A DNA stretch of 61,105 bases, from positions 1 to 61,105 of the forward strand of contig JADKBU010000035.1 of the NCBI GenBank assembly GCA_016714935.1, given 5' to 3'. Shown piece by piece: positions 27,305-35,992 of the stretch. Within the stretch, counting starts at the first letter, position 1. Every line of letters starts with the position of its first letter. Position numbers and translations under genes: made by a program. The DNA comes from Candidatus Accumulibacter propinquus. Lineage in GTDB: Bacteria > Pseudomonadota > Gammaproteobacteria > Burkholderiales > Rhodocyclaceae. The notes beneath the pieces were generated by a model. The model saw nothing but the letters and a program-made list of their open reading frames with translations. It did no database searches and was not told where the DNA came from.

Positions 27305-27765
27305 CCAGTTCGCCGCTTTTAACGAGCGGGCTGATGCGGTATTTCGGCACCGCCTCGAAGTTACCTGGCGACAATTCGACCCGATCGATCAGTTGGTGGA
27401 TCGCGTCACGCAACCTGTCCGGGTTGTCGTTCAGATCATTCAGAATGGTTCGGAGCAGTCTGCGTACTGTGTCTGTTGTGATCTCAGCGCACGCCTTCAT
27501 CGCGGTCCTTTCCGATTCCATCGACGCCAGCTTGAGCCCAATGCCGTCGCGCTCCTTCTCCAACGATTCGATTTGCCGCAGTAACGCCGCTTGAATCCGT
27601 GGTCTTGGTCAGCAGGTCAGCCAGTTTAGCGGTCTTCTTGTTGATTTCTGTCATCCGGCGCTTCAAGGTGCCTGGGGCTGCCACGGATCTCTCGCGCTCC
27701 TTCGACAACCGCTGAAAATATTCTGCAATGACTGCGGCGAGGTCATCGGCTTCCAGGGCGCGCAC
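27264..27765 (-). pseudogene. C-terminal remnant of a large serine recombinase
   Basis: Two overlapping minus-strand frames give the coiled C-terminal tail of a serine recombinase: LKRRMTEINKKTAKLADLL in the first, then LRQIESLEKERDGIG and ITTDTVRRLLRTILNDLNDN in the second, with IHQLIDRVELSPGNFEAV following. The frame changes near 27588, and the sign is opposite to the shifts seen in the CRISPR genes. The catalytic resolvase and recombinase domains are absent. The last codons and stop fall inside the tRNA-Glu gene, so the sequence lost its own end or fused at the attachment site. It is a scar of a mobile element that used tRNA-Glu. Confidence 0.8.
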
Positions 27766-28249
27766 CCGCGGTGGCGGCTTTGCTGACCCCTACACCGGGA
27801 GTTTTTCCCGCTCCCGACAGGAGCTTTTCCACTGGCAGCAGTCGCTTCGGAACGACAGAATGTGAATCTGGAGCCCGAGTGAGGACTTGCCAACATGCTC
27901 GACAGAAATGCTGACAGGCCACAGACTGCAGTATCCGCCAAGCGATCCCTGATGCCTGCAGCGGCGTGTACCCACGACAGGGGGAAAACGTCCACGTCGA
28001 TGACAGTTGCCATCCAACACGAAGTTCCCGTGGCAGAGAAAGGCCTCGCGGCTGGCCACGGCTATCGGCCTCGATCGAACACCTGCCCGGTTCTGTAGTC
28101 ACAACATGTACAAAGACCATGAGCAGGGGAGATCGGCAATGGCCTGCTGACGCTCACATGAAACGTTGAACGTTGGCCCACCCTGTGGGCACACCATTTC
28201 AGGAATCGGCCGCACCCAATTGCCTGCAACATCGAGAAAAGGACTTCGG
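27766..28249. other. Gene-poor stretch of the tRNA-Glu island
   Basis: About 480 bases with several overlapping open frames on the minus strand but none with family motifs, ribosome sites or consistent codon use. I see no RNA gene or repeat. It probably consists of decayed mobile-element DNA. Confidence 0.5.
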
Positions 28250-29029
28250 ATGAGAGACAGCAAACTGGCACCGCATGGTGACCGCGAACAGCAGATCAGG
28301 GCCTTCGTATCGAGTGCGTGTGCGGGCGATATCGACGCAATGCGTGCCCAGGTTGCCGAGGGCCTGGACCTGAATGGCAGGGACCAGTTTGGCGATACGC
28401 TGCTGGAACTGGTGATCAGCGAACTCGAGTACTGTCCCGAAGCGCCCAAGTACAGGGTGGTTCAGGAAATGTTGCGGCTTGGTGCAGACCCATGTGGTCT
28501 CAGCAAAGATGGCTCGAGTCCTCTTTTCATGGCGATTCTGAATATGGACACCGAGATGTTACGCATCTTGTTGAACGGCGGCGCCGATCCGAATGCTTTG
28601 CTGCGCATCACCCTGGGTGCCGGCGCCGACCCAGATGTCCTGGAAATGGAAACCCTTGGCGAGTCGCTCTATGACTGGGCCGATTTCGCCTACCGGTACG
28701 AGGTGTGGAGCATGAATCTGCCCGAGGAGGCAACCGTAGCCGAGAGGTCAGACATGGACGCCTGGCTTGGTTACCTTGACCGCCTTGCGGTGAAGCATGG
28801 AAAGCGCCGCCCCGACCATCTGCGACTATTGCGCCAGCGCGGTGCGCTGTCGATGGCTGAATTGCGCCAACGTCGTCAGGCCACGACCGCGCCTGCCGAG
28901 CACGCGGTACGCCCACCAATTCGCTTTGACCGAAGGCGTGGCGCGCAACGTAGATCTCCGCTAACGGTCATTGCAGTTGCCGCCGCCCCGGATGATGAAA
29001 GAAGATGCGGGTTGGGAAGCGGCGGGTAG
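28250..29029 (+). CDS. Ankyrin-repeat-like protein
   Basis: A 259-residue protein starting at 28250 (MRDSKLAPHGDREQQIRAFV), with AAGGA upstream. The middle shows ankyrin-like repeats: a first helix pair around SACAGDIDAMRAQVAEGLDL followed by NGRDQFGDTLLELVI, a second with MLRLGADPCGLSKDGSSPLF, then MLRILLNGGADPNALL. The repeats are degenerate after residue 130. The C-terminus (about 225-259) is Arg-rich and may not be original: the IS110 element begins nearby and the reading may run into its DNA. Cytoplasmic, with no signal peptide. A role in protein binding is inferred from the fold only. Confidence 0.65.
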   Translation: MRDSKLAPHGDREQQIRAFVSSACAGDIDAMRAQVAEGLDLNGRDQFGDTLLELVISELEYCPEAPKYRVVQEMLRLGADPCGLSKDGSSPLFMAILNMDTEMLRILLNGGADPNALLRITLGAGADPDVLEMETLGESLYDWADFAYRYEVWSMNLPEEATVAERSDMDAWLGYLDRLAVKHGKRRPDHLRLLRQRGALSMAELRQRRQATTAPAEHAVRPPIRFDRRRGAQRRSPLTVIAVAAAPDDERRCGLGSGG

Positions 29030-29216
29030 AGGTCGCGCAACATTTTGGCGGCTCGACCCCGCAAGCTAACGTGACCCGCTGAACCGACTCGTACCCCGGA
29101 TTGCTGCCATCGAGCGCACACATTAAAAGGGCCGTTGGCGACCTGTCGCCTTCAGGCAATTTCGGTTCTGGCACCCACCGCCTCCCGCGTTCAAGTTTAT
29201 GGCGAAAGGAGACGGT
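29030..29216 (+). other. 5' noncoding flank of the IS110-type element (candidate bridge RNA region)
   Basis: Between the ankyrin gene and the transposase start, 187 bases contain a small hairpin (GGCGACC...GTCGCC near 29137-29152) and no ORF. IS110-family elements encode a structured bridge RNA in a noncoding end that guides recombination. For IS110-group members it lies upstream of the transposase. Whether this sequence folds accordingly has not been tested. Confidence 0.35.
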
Positions 29217-30437
29217 ATGGAACTGGTTCCGATCCACAAGCGGGTCATTGGGCTGGATATTCATCAGGCCCAGGTCACGGCGTGCGCGATCATCGAGGAA
29301 TCGGGCGGCGAGACACGACTCGAGCAGCGGCAATTTGGCGCGTTCAAACGGGACCGGCGGGAGCTGGCGGTCTGGGCGGCGGCGCTTGATCCGGACGAAG
29401 TCGTCATGGAAAGCACGGGCATCTACTGGAAGAGTCCGTATGCGGCGCTGGAGGCGGTCGGTATCCGGGCGACGGTGGTCAATGCCCGTCACGTCAAGCA
29501 GGTGCCGGGACGCAAGACGGATGTCGGAGATGCCCAGTGGCTGGCCACCCTGGCGCGAGCCGGTCTGCTCCGAGGGTCTTTCGTGCCGCCGGCCCAACTG
29601 CGCGAACTGCGTCTGATCGCCCGGCAACGGCAGAAGCTCGTCGGGCTGCTCTCGTCCGAGAAGAACCGCATGCACAAAGTGCTGACCGATGCCGGCATCC
29701 GTCTGGGCGTGGTGGTCAGCGATATCCATGGTCAGTCGGCACGCGCGATGATCAAGGGGATTCTCCGGGGGCAGGCTCCGCATGAGGTTCTTCAACTCGC
29801 CAGTCGACGTCTCAAAGCCAGCCGCGAGGAATTGCACGATGCCCTGCAGGGCGAATTGACCGCGAGTCACGTGTTCGTTCTTGACGAACTATTGCGGCAT
29901 ATCGAGGAACTCGAAGCGCGCATCGCCCGTTTCGACGCCCGCCTGCTCGCCGAATTGGCGAGCGAGCACAATGCGCTCGCCCTGCTGCAAACCTTACCTG
30001 GCGTCGATCTCATCGGCGCCGCCATGCTGCTCGTCGAGATCGGCAGCGACATGAGCGTCTTCGGCACCTCGGACCGCCTAGCCTCCTGGGTTGGCCTCTG
30101 TCCGGGCAACAACGAGTCGGCCGGGAAGCGCAAATCGGGACGCGTCCGCAAGGGCAATCCCTACGTCCGCCGACTCCTCTGTGAGTTCGCTCACGCCGCC
30201 AGCCGCACAAAATCGGCGTTCCAGGCCAAGTTCCAGTCGTTGATCGTTCGTCGTGGTCACAAACGCGCCATCGTCGCTTTGGCTCACAAAATGTTGCGCA
30301 CCATTTTTTTCATGCTCAAGCGTGGCGAACATTACCGGGATTCCGCCACCAACTATGAGCAGCTCTCCGTGCAGCGCAACGCCTCTCGCTGGATCAAGGC
30401 GCTAACTCGCTTCGGCTTCATCCCCGCAGCCGCTTGA
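29217..30437 (+). CDS. IS110-family DEDD transposase
   Basis: A 406-residue protein. The ATG at 29217 (MELVPIHKRVIGLDIHQAQV) has AAGGAG six bases upstream; an ATG 18 bases earlier is possible. The RuvC-like DEDD domain has GLDIHQ, VMESTGIYW and KTDVGDAQWLA, and the C-terminal Transposase_20 domain has LQTLPGVDLIGAAMLLVEIG then SDRLASWVGLCPGNNESAGK, which carries the serine region used in IS110 recombination. The reading is intact, so the element may still be active. It inserts via a bridge RNA rather than terminal inverted repeats, and none are seen. It separates the ankyrin gene from the restriction-modification genes. Confidence 0.93.
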   Translation: MELVPIHKRVIGLDIHQAQVTACAIIEESGGETRLEQRQFGAFKRDRRELAVWAAALDPDEVVMESTGIYWKSPYAALEAVGIRATVVNARHVKQVPGRKTDVGDAQWLATLARAGLLRGSFVPPAQLRELRLIARQRQKLVGLLSSEKNRMHKVLTDAGIRLGVVVSDIHGQSARAMIKGILRGQAPHEVLQLASRRLKASREELHDALQGELTASHVFVLDELLRHIEELEARIARFDARLLAELASEHNALALLQTLPGVDLIGAAMLLVEIGSDMSVFGTSDRLASWVGLCPGNNESAGKRKSGRVRKGNPYVRRLLCEFAHAASRTKSAFQAKFQSLIVRRGHKRAIVALAHKMLRTIFFMLKRGEHYRDSATNYEQLSVQRNASRWIKALTRFGFIPAAA

Positions 30438-30608
30438 TTCACGACAACCGATCTCCATGACCGCTCGCGGTCAGGTACTCGCGCGCTTGGAGACTGGGTT
30501 CTTTCACATTAAGGTGAAAACCGACCACTTCGATGAGATCGTGTATGCTATCGGCAGAACTCCCGGCCGGTTGGTCAGGAGTCCTTTTCTATTCCACTGA
30601 AAGCGACC

Positions 30609-31196
30609 ATGGGCATCGGCCTGCTCCCTGATTTCCTGCTCCAGAACTACGAGGTGCACGAATGGAAGCATGCCTGCGCTATCCTTCTCCAAGACTTCCC
30701 CGAGGAATGGGACGACATGGTAGCGGTATTGGCAGAGTTCCGCTTTCATCGCAGTTGGATCACGGTGGGAGGTGGGCGAAAATCAAAAGTCTCAGAAGCC
30801 ATAGACAGCAGCCTTTACAGCCGGGGTTGGGCGGAGAAGCAGTTCGCGACAGAGATCGTGATCGACGGGTCGCATACGGAAACTCCAACGCACCAGATCG
30901 ACTGTTTCAAGAATCGTATTGCCCTGGAGATCGAATGGAACAACAAGGATCCGTTTTTCGATCGCGACCTAAACAATTTCCGCCTGCTGTTCGAACTGAG
31001 GGCGGTCTCGGTAGGTGTAATCATCACGCGCTGCGACAATCTTCAGGAGATCTTCCACAAGATCGGCCGTGGAAAGAGTTATGGTGCTTCCACGACGCAC
31101 ATGGGCAAATTGCTGCCGCGTCTGGCGGGCGGTGGCGGGGGTGGCTGCCCGATCCTCGTGTTCGGCATCAGCCAATCCCTTTACGTTGAAGATTGA
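30609..31196 (+). CDS. BglII/BstYI-family type II restriction endonuclease
   Basis: A 195-residue protein. The catalytic PD-(D/E)XK-like segment is IDCFKNRIALEIEWNNKDPF, with D98, E107 and E109 in the same D-x8-E-x-(Q/E) spacing as BglII. The surrounding FDRDLNNFRLLFELRAVSVG and VIITR follow the family consensus. BglII/BstYI relatives cut around GATC (AGATCT or RGATCY), so a GATC-containing site is plausible but not shown. The N-terminus is YEVHEWKHACAIL, as in the family. The methyltransferase gene starts 12 bases after the stop on the same strand, forming a restriction-modification pair. Confidence 0.85.
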   Translation: MGIGLLPDFLLQNYEVHEWKHACAILLQDFPEEWDDMVAVLAEFRFHRSWITVGGGRKSKVSEAIDSSLYSRGWAEKQFATEIVIDGSHTETPTHQIDCFKNRIALEIEWNNKDPFFDRDLNNFRLLFELRAVSVGVIITRCDNLQEIFHKIGRGKSYGASTTHMGKLLPRLAGGGGGGCPILVFGISQSLYVED

Positions 31197-31208
31197 AGAT
31201 TAACAGAG

Positions 31209-31868
31209 ATGACCAGAGATTTCCCCGATGCAGCCACCGACCTGCTGCAACGGATCGGCGACCGGAAGTTCGCTACCGTACTCGCCGACCCGCCGTGGCA
31301 GTTCCAGAACCGCACCGGCAAGATGGCGCCCGAGCACAAGCGCCTGAACCGCTACGCCACCTTGACGCTCGGCGACATTCTCGCCCTGCCGGTGGCCGCC
31401 ATAGCCGAGGACACGGCGCATCTCTACCTGTGGGTGCCGAACGCCCTCCTGCCGGAAGGTCTGCGCGTCCTCGCCGCCTGGGGCTTCGCCTACAAGAGCA
31501 ACATCGTCTGGCACAAGATCCGCAAGGACGGCGGCCCGGACGGACGCGGCGTCGGCTTCTATTTCCGCAACACCACCGAACTGATCCTGTTCGGCGTCAG
31601 GGGCAAGCACGCCCGCACGCTGGCGCCCGGCCGCCGCCAGGTGAATATCATCAAGAGCCGCAAGCGGGAGCATTCGCGCAAGCCCGACGAAGCCTACGCT
31701 CTGATCGAGTCGTGCTCGCCGGGCCCCTACCTCGAATTGTTCGCCCGCGGCGCGCGCGATGGCTGGACCACCTGGGGCAACCAGGCCGACGCGTATTTCC
31801 CGGACTGGCCGACGTACGGCAACCACTCGCAGGCGGAAACCGACGCCGGCGTGCTGGCGAAGGGCTGA
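31209..31868 (+). CDS. MT-A70-family DNA N6-adenine methyltransferase
   Basis: A 219-residue protein with the DPPW motif at 27-30 (LADPPWQF), LYLWVPNALLPEGLRVLAAW, then FYFRNTTELILFGVRG and KPDEAYALIE, the standard MT-A70 layout. The enzyme transfers methyl from S-adenosylmethionine to N6 of adenine. Next to a BglII-like nuclease it should protect the host site. Pairing with MT-A70 is notable because BglII itself works with an N4-cytosine enzyme; methylation of adenine in a GATC-containing site would be a consistent alternative. The reading overlaps no other gene. Confidence 0.88.
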   Translation: MTRDFPDAATDLLQRIGDRKFATVLADPPWQFQNRTGKMAPEHKRLNRYATLTLGDILALPVAAIAEDTAHLYLWVPNALLPEGLRVLAAWGFAYKSNIVWHKIRKDGGPDGRGVGFYFRNTTELILFGVRGKHARTLAPGRRQVNIIKSRKREHSRKPDEAYALIESCSPGPYLELFARGARDGWTTWGNQADAYFPDWPTYGNHSQAETDAGVLAKG

Positions 31869-31982
31869 TCATGGCCTGACCCTGGCAATTACTGTCGCGG
31901 CATCTCGACTTGCGGGTCCATTTCAACGCCCGCAAGCGACGGACTCTCGTCGAGGAACTGGCCGTCGGAGACTTGGACTACA

Positions 31983-32396
31983 TCACTCGGTCCAGGGATT
32001 GATGACCTCCACTCCAAGGTCCGCAAAGTCCCGCACGTTGCGAGTGACAAGACGGAGGCCATGCTGCGCGGCCGTTGCTCCGATCAGGCTGTCGATGGCG
32101 GGAATCGGGCGGCCTGCGGCGGCCATCAAGCGTCCCCAGCGGTCTGCCACATGGCTGTCGACCGGCAGAATGCGGCCGCTGAAGAAGATTGGCAGTTCCA
32201 CCTCCAGCCAGTCCAGCAGGGTGGTCCGCCGATCGCCGGCCGCCACGCCTTGGACGCCCTTGCGTAGCTCGCCCAGGGTCAACACACTGAGGAACAAGGT
32301 CGCGGCCGGACGACCGGAGCACCATTCGACAACGCCCGCATTGGCCGTCTTGCGGCGTAATTCCGAGATAACGTTGGTATCGAGCAGGTAACTCAA
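31983..32396 (-). CDS. VapC/FitB-type PIN-domain toxin
   Basis: A 137-residue PIN protein starting MSYLLDTNVISELRRK. Acidic residues D6, E43 (LTLGELRKG), D102 (PAIDSLIGATA) and D125 (VRDFADLGV) form the metal site of VapC ribonucleases. The closest described subgroup is FitB. The ATG at 32396 overlaps the antitoxin stop (ATGA), the standard toxin-antitoxin coupling. The toxin would cleave RNA (tRNA or rRNA in known cases) when free of the antitoxin. Confidence 0.9.
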   Translation of the reverse strand: MSYLLDTNVISELRRKTANAGVVEWCSGRPAATLFLSVLTLGELRKGVQGVAAGDRRTTLLDWLEVELPIFFSGRILPVDSHVADRWGRLMAAAGRPIPAIDSLIGATAAQHGLRLVTRNVRDFADLGVEVINPWTE

Positions 32397-32644
32397 AGCG
32401 TCAACTCCCGCGTGACGCTCCGGTCACGTTCGAGGTCGAGTTCTTCGAGGCCATACAGCGGCGATCTGCGGATGAATTCGACCAGAGATTGTCCGCTGCC
32501 CGACAGGCGCTCGAAGGTCGCCCGTGAAACAACGACAGCCACCGACCGCCCGTGCACCGTAATGTCTTGTGGTCCTTCGCTCTCGGCCAGTTTGACCACC
32601 TCCGAAAGGCGAGCCTTGGCCTCCTGCATTTGCCATGCGTGCAT
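32393..32644 (-). CDS. Phd/YefM-family antitoxin
   Basis: An 83-residue protein with the Phd/YefM fold: MHAWQMQEAKARLSEVVKLA, then GPQDITVHGRSVAVVVSRAT and FERLSGSGQSLVEFIRRSPL, followed by an acidic-to-basic tail that would bind the toxin. It represses its own promoter in known systems; the minus-strand promoter region is near 32660-32700, where a TAGAAT box is visible. The stop overlaps the toxin start. Confidence 0.9.
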   Translation of the reverse strand: MHAWQMQEAKARLSEVVKLAESEGPQDITVHGRSVAVVVSRATFERLSGSGQSLVEFIRRSPLYGLEELDLERDRSVTRELTL

Positions 32645-32909
32645 ATTGACCCCACCGAGTTCTGACCAGACAGACTATATTCTAACGCAGGCAGCGCACT
32701 GTACTGTCTTCCGGATTGGCTTTCACCAGCTGGATCGAGATGGCAGGCTTATGGGCAAGTTCATAAGCGTGCGCTGATATACCTGGAAAGGCAAGGCACC
32801 GACTGGCATCGGTCAATGAACCCAGGAGTGTTTACTCCGGAGCCTTTCCTGTTGACGACAACGCGGCCTGGATGAGACAAAGTCAACGTGTTTCTTTCGC
32901 CGGGTCGCC

Positions 32910-34706
32910 ATGAGATTCCCCTGCTTCGCTGTCATTACCGCCGTGCTGGTCAGCGGCTGCATCAGTGCGCCGCCGACGACGCCGGTGATCGACGCCGGTA
33001 CTGCCGACATGCGGCAGCCGGAAGGCCCCTCGGGCGTCAGCACGCAGCTCGGCTGGAAGGGTCGGAAGTTCGCTATCGCCAGCGCGCATCCACTGGCCAG
33101 CGCCGCCGGACTGGCGATGCTCCAGGCCGGCGGCGCGGCGGTGGACGCGGCGGTCGCCGCGCAGATGGTGTTGACCCTGGTCGAACCCCAGTCCAGCGGC
33201 ATCGGCGGCGGCGCCTTGCTGCTGCACTACGACGGGCGTGCGACGGTGGCCTTCGACGGCCGCGAGACGGCGCCGGCGGCGGTCAGCGAAACGCTGTTCA
33301 TCAAGCCCGACGGTCAGCCGATGCATTTTCACGAAGCCGTCGTCGGTGGGCGCGCAGTCGGCGTGCCGGGTACCGTGCGCATGCTCGAAATGGCGCACGC
33401 CGAGTACGGCAAGCTGCCCTGGGCGAGCCTCTTCGAGCCGGCCATCCGGCTGGCCGAGGACGGCTTCGCGGTCGGCCAGCGCCTGCACACCCTGCTCCAG
33501 GCCGATCCACACCTCCGCAAGGATCCGCAGGCCGCCGCCTATTTCTACGGTCGGGACGGACAACCGCCAGCCATCGGCAGCACGCTGCGCAACCCCGAAC
33601 TTGCCGACGTCCTGCGCAGGATCGCCGGCGACGGATCGCGGGCGCTGCATGCGGGCGAGATCGCGCAGGCGGTGGTCGACAAGGTGCAGGGGCATCCCGA
33701 CAACCCCGGCACACTGAGCCTCGCCGACATGGCCGCCTACCAGCCGAGGCGGCGTTCTCCGATCTGCAGCCGGCACACGCCCAGGGCAGTCGCGCCGCCG
33801 CGAAGTTACGTGATCTGCGGTTTTCCACCGCCGGCTTCCGGGGCCATCGCCATCGCGCAAATCCTCGGTATCCTCGACCACACCGAGGCGCCTGCACTGG
33901 CGTTTTCAGACCCGCTGTGGATGCACTATTACGGCGAAGCGTCACGCCTGGCTTTCGCCGACCGTGCCCAGTATGTCGCCGATCCGGATTTCGTCACCGC
34001 GCCGGGCGGCGACTGGCAGGCGCTGATCAGCCCCGCCTACCTGGCCGAGCGTGCGCGGCTGATTGGCCCGCGGAGCATGCATCTGGCCAGTCCGGGAACG
34101 CCATCGGCACAGGCCAGGAGCCAGGCACCGATGCCGGAGCAGGTCGAGCACGGCACCTCGCACCTCAGCGTCGTCGACGGCTACGGCAACGCGCTGGCGC
34201 TGACCACGACCATCGAGGACGCCTTCGGTGCCCGCCAGATGGTCAGAGGTTTTCTGCTCAACAACGAACTCAGCGATTTTTCCTTCATCGCCCGCGATGG
34301 ACGTGGCACGCCGATCGCCAATCGCGTCGAGCCCGGCAAACGCCCGCGCTCGTCGATGAGTCCGACGCTGGTCTTCGACGCCCAGACCGGCGAGTTGGTG
34401 ATGAGCGGCGGCTCGCCAGGCGGCGCGCTGATCATTCACTATACGGCCAAGCTGCTCTATGCGACTGCGTACTGGGGTCTGGGACCGCAGCAGGCGATCG
34501 ACCTGCCCAATTTCGGTTCGTTGAACGGCCCGATTCTGCTTGAGGAAAAGCGCTTCACCGCGTCGTTCATCGCGGCACTCCAGGCGCGTGGCCATGCAGT
34601 CAGGGAAATCCCGATGAACAGCGGCCTGCAAGCCATACTGAAAGATGCCGGCGGCTACGCCGGTGGCGCCGATCCGCGGCGTGAGGGACGGGTGATGGGC
34701 GAATGA
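32910..34706 (+). CDS. ggt: Gamma-glutamyltransferase, lipoprotein precursor
   Basis: A 598-residue Ntn-hydrolase that moves or hydrolyses the gamma-glutamyl group of glutathione. A lipoprotein signal with VSGC (C17) suggests membrane anchoring. The large subunit has ASAAGLAMLQAGGAAVDAAVA, SGIGGGALLLHYDG and PGTVRMLEMAH. The autocleavage nucleophile is T416 in EHGTSHLSVVD, followed by the small subunit with GSPGGALIIHYT. Residues around 295-310 are Arg-rich (RRRSPICSRHTPRAVAPPRS), more basic than usual. The stop overlaps the next ATG (ATGA), indicating co-translation with the DUF1615 lipoprotein. Confidence 0.93.
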   Translation: MRFPCFAVITAVLVSGCISAPPTTPVIDAGTADMRQPEGPSGVSTQLGWKGRKFAIASAHPLASAAGLAMLQAGGAAVDAAVAAQMVLTLVEPQSSGIGGGALLLHYDGRATVAFDGRETAPAAVSETLFIKPDGQPMHFHEAVVGGRAVGVPGTVRMLEMAHAEYGKLPWASLFEPAIRLAEDGFAVGQRLHTLLQADPHLRKDPQAAAYFYGRDGQPPAIGSTLRNPELADVLRRIAGDGSRALHAGEIAQAVVDKVQGHPDNPGTLSLADMAAYQPRRRSPICSRHTPRAVAPPRSYVICGFPPPASGAIAIAQILGILDHTEAPALAFSDPLWMHYYGEASRLAFADRAQYVADPDFVTAPGGDWQALISPAYLAERARLIGPRSMHLASPGTPSAQARSQAPMPEQVEHGTSHLSVVDGYGNALALTTTIEDAFGARQMVRGFLLNNELSDFSFIARDGRGTPIANRVEPGKRPRSSMSPTLVFDAQTGELVMSGGSPGGALIIHYTAKLLYATAYWGLGPQQAIDLPNFGSLNGPILLEEKRFTASFIAALQARGHAVREIPMNSGLQAILKDAGGYAGGADPRREGRVMGE

Positions 34707-35947
34707 AAGTGACCACCGCAGCCACAACCGGGCACCCTTTCCCGCGGCACCTGATGCTCGCCTGTCTGCTCGCCGCCGGCCTCGGCGGCTGTGCCACCGA
34801 CGGCCAATACGAACCCCGATCGCCGGCAGTCTCGCCGCCGCCGGTGCGCGCAACACCACCGCCCACGGCGCCACCGACAGCGCTGCCGCGTCCGTCGCCC
34901 GTCCCGCCAGCCCCCCCGCACGAACGTGATGGCCGTGCCTTGCTCAACCGTCTGCTGCCGGCAAACATCGGCGATCGTGCCGGCTGGACGACGGACATTC
35001 TGGCGGCGCTCACCGCCCTGCAGATCCCGGCGCTGCCGGAAAACCTCTGTGCCGCGATCGCGGTCATCGAACAGGAGTCGAGCTTCGTCGCGGACCCGCC
35101 GGTTGCCGGGCTGTCGCGCATCGCCTGGCAGGAAATCGAGCGGCGACGTGAAAAGTACAGCATCCCGAAGCTGGTCCTGGACCTTGCCCTGCGCAAGTCC
35201 TCCCCGGACGGACGCACTTACCGGGCGCGCATCGACGCCTTGCAGACCGAAAGACAGATGAACGCGCTCTACGACGACATGCTCTCGGAGTTGCCGGGCG
35301 GCAAGACCCTTTTCGGCGGCTACAACCCGATCCGTACCGGCGGCCCGATGCAGGTGAGCATCGCCTTTGCCGAGGAACAGATTCGCCAGCGCCCTTACCC
35401 CTACGTGCGCCGCGACAGCGTGCGCAACGAGGTGTTCACACGTCGCGGCGGCGTCTATTTCGGAATGGCCATGCTGCTCGACTACCCAGGCTCCTACAGC
35501 CAGATGCTCTACCGCTTTGCCGACTTCAACGCCGGCCGCTACAGCAGCCGCAACGCGGCGTTCCAGGACGCCGTCAGCCGCCTCAGCGGTCAGACGTTGG
35601 CGCTCGACGGCGACCTGCTGCGTTACCAGGACGGCGTTCCGGCAGACGGCAGCAGCGAAACCCAACGGGCGATCTTCCTGCTGCGCGCACGCCTGCGCCT
35701 CAATGAAGCCGAGATCCTGCGCGATCTCAAACTCGAAAAGTCTCCGGCCTTCGAGCACAGCGTGCTCTACCAGCGCCTCTACGCCCTGGCCGAGGCGACC
35801 AGCGGCGCGCCGCGGCCACGCGAACGCCTGCCGCAGATCGACCTGAAAAGTCCAAAGATCACCCGCCAACTGACCACCGAGTGGTTTGCCCGCCGCGTCG
35901 AAGAGCGTTACCGTACCTGCCTGGCCAGGAGACCGGCCGAGGCCTGA
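34703..35947 (+). CDS. DUF1615 lipoprotein
   Basis: A 414-residue protein with a signal peptide and lipobox GLGGC (C30), then a Pro-rich linker (about 40-75) and a globular domain of the DUF1615 type: AVIEQESSFVADPPVAGL followed by GYNPIRTGGPMQVSIAFA and GGVYFGMAMLLDYPGS, then FADFNAGRYSSRNAAFQDAV. The conserved E and the RTGGPMQVS and FADFNAG motifs resemble lysozyme-like (transglycosylase) folds, so peptidoglycan action is conceivable, but the family has no established activity. It is translationally coupled to ggt. Confidence 0.8.
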   Translation: MKVTTAATTGHPFPRHLMLACLLAAGLGGCATDGQYEPRSPAVSPPPVRATPPPTAPPTALPRPSPVPPAPPHERDGRALLNRLLPANIGDRAGWTTDILAALTALQIPALPENLCAAIAVIEQESSFVADPPVAGLSRIAWQEIERRREKYSIPKLVLDLALRKSSPDGRTYRARIDALQTERQMNALYDDMLSELPGGKTLFGGYNPIRTGGPMQVSIAFAEEQIRQRPYPYVRRDSVRNEVFTRRGGVYFGMAMLLDYPGSYSQMLYRFADFNAGRYSSRNAAFQDAVSRLSGQTLALDGDLLRYQDGVPADGSSETQRAIFLLRARLRLNEAEILRDLKLEKSPAFEHSVLYQRLYALAEATSGAPRPRERLPQIDLKSPKITRQLTTEWFARRVEERYRTCLARRPAEA

Positions 35948-35992
35948 AGCGGATCGACTGCCCGCCGCATCCCGACCTGGCTCACGTTACCC

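Noticed and set aside
27766..28171. Overlapping ORFs on both strands after the recombinase remnant
   Set aside because: None has a ribosome site, a family motif or a preferred frame; treated as decayed DNA.
33700..33830. Possible compensated frameshift in ggt (Arg-rich segment)
   Set aside because: The frame is kept and the conserved CGFPPPASGA follows directly, so a variable loop is the simpler reading.
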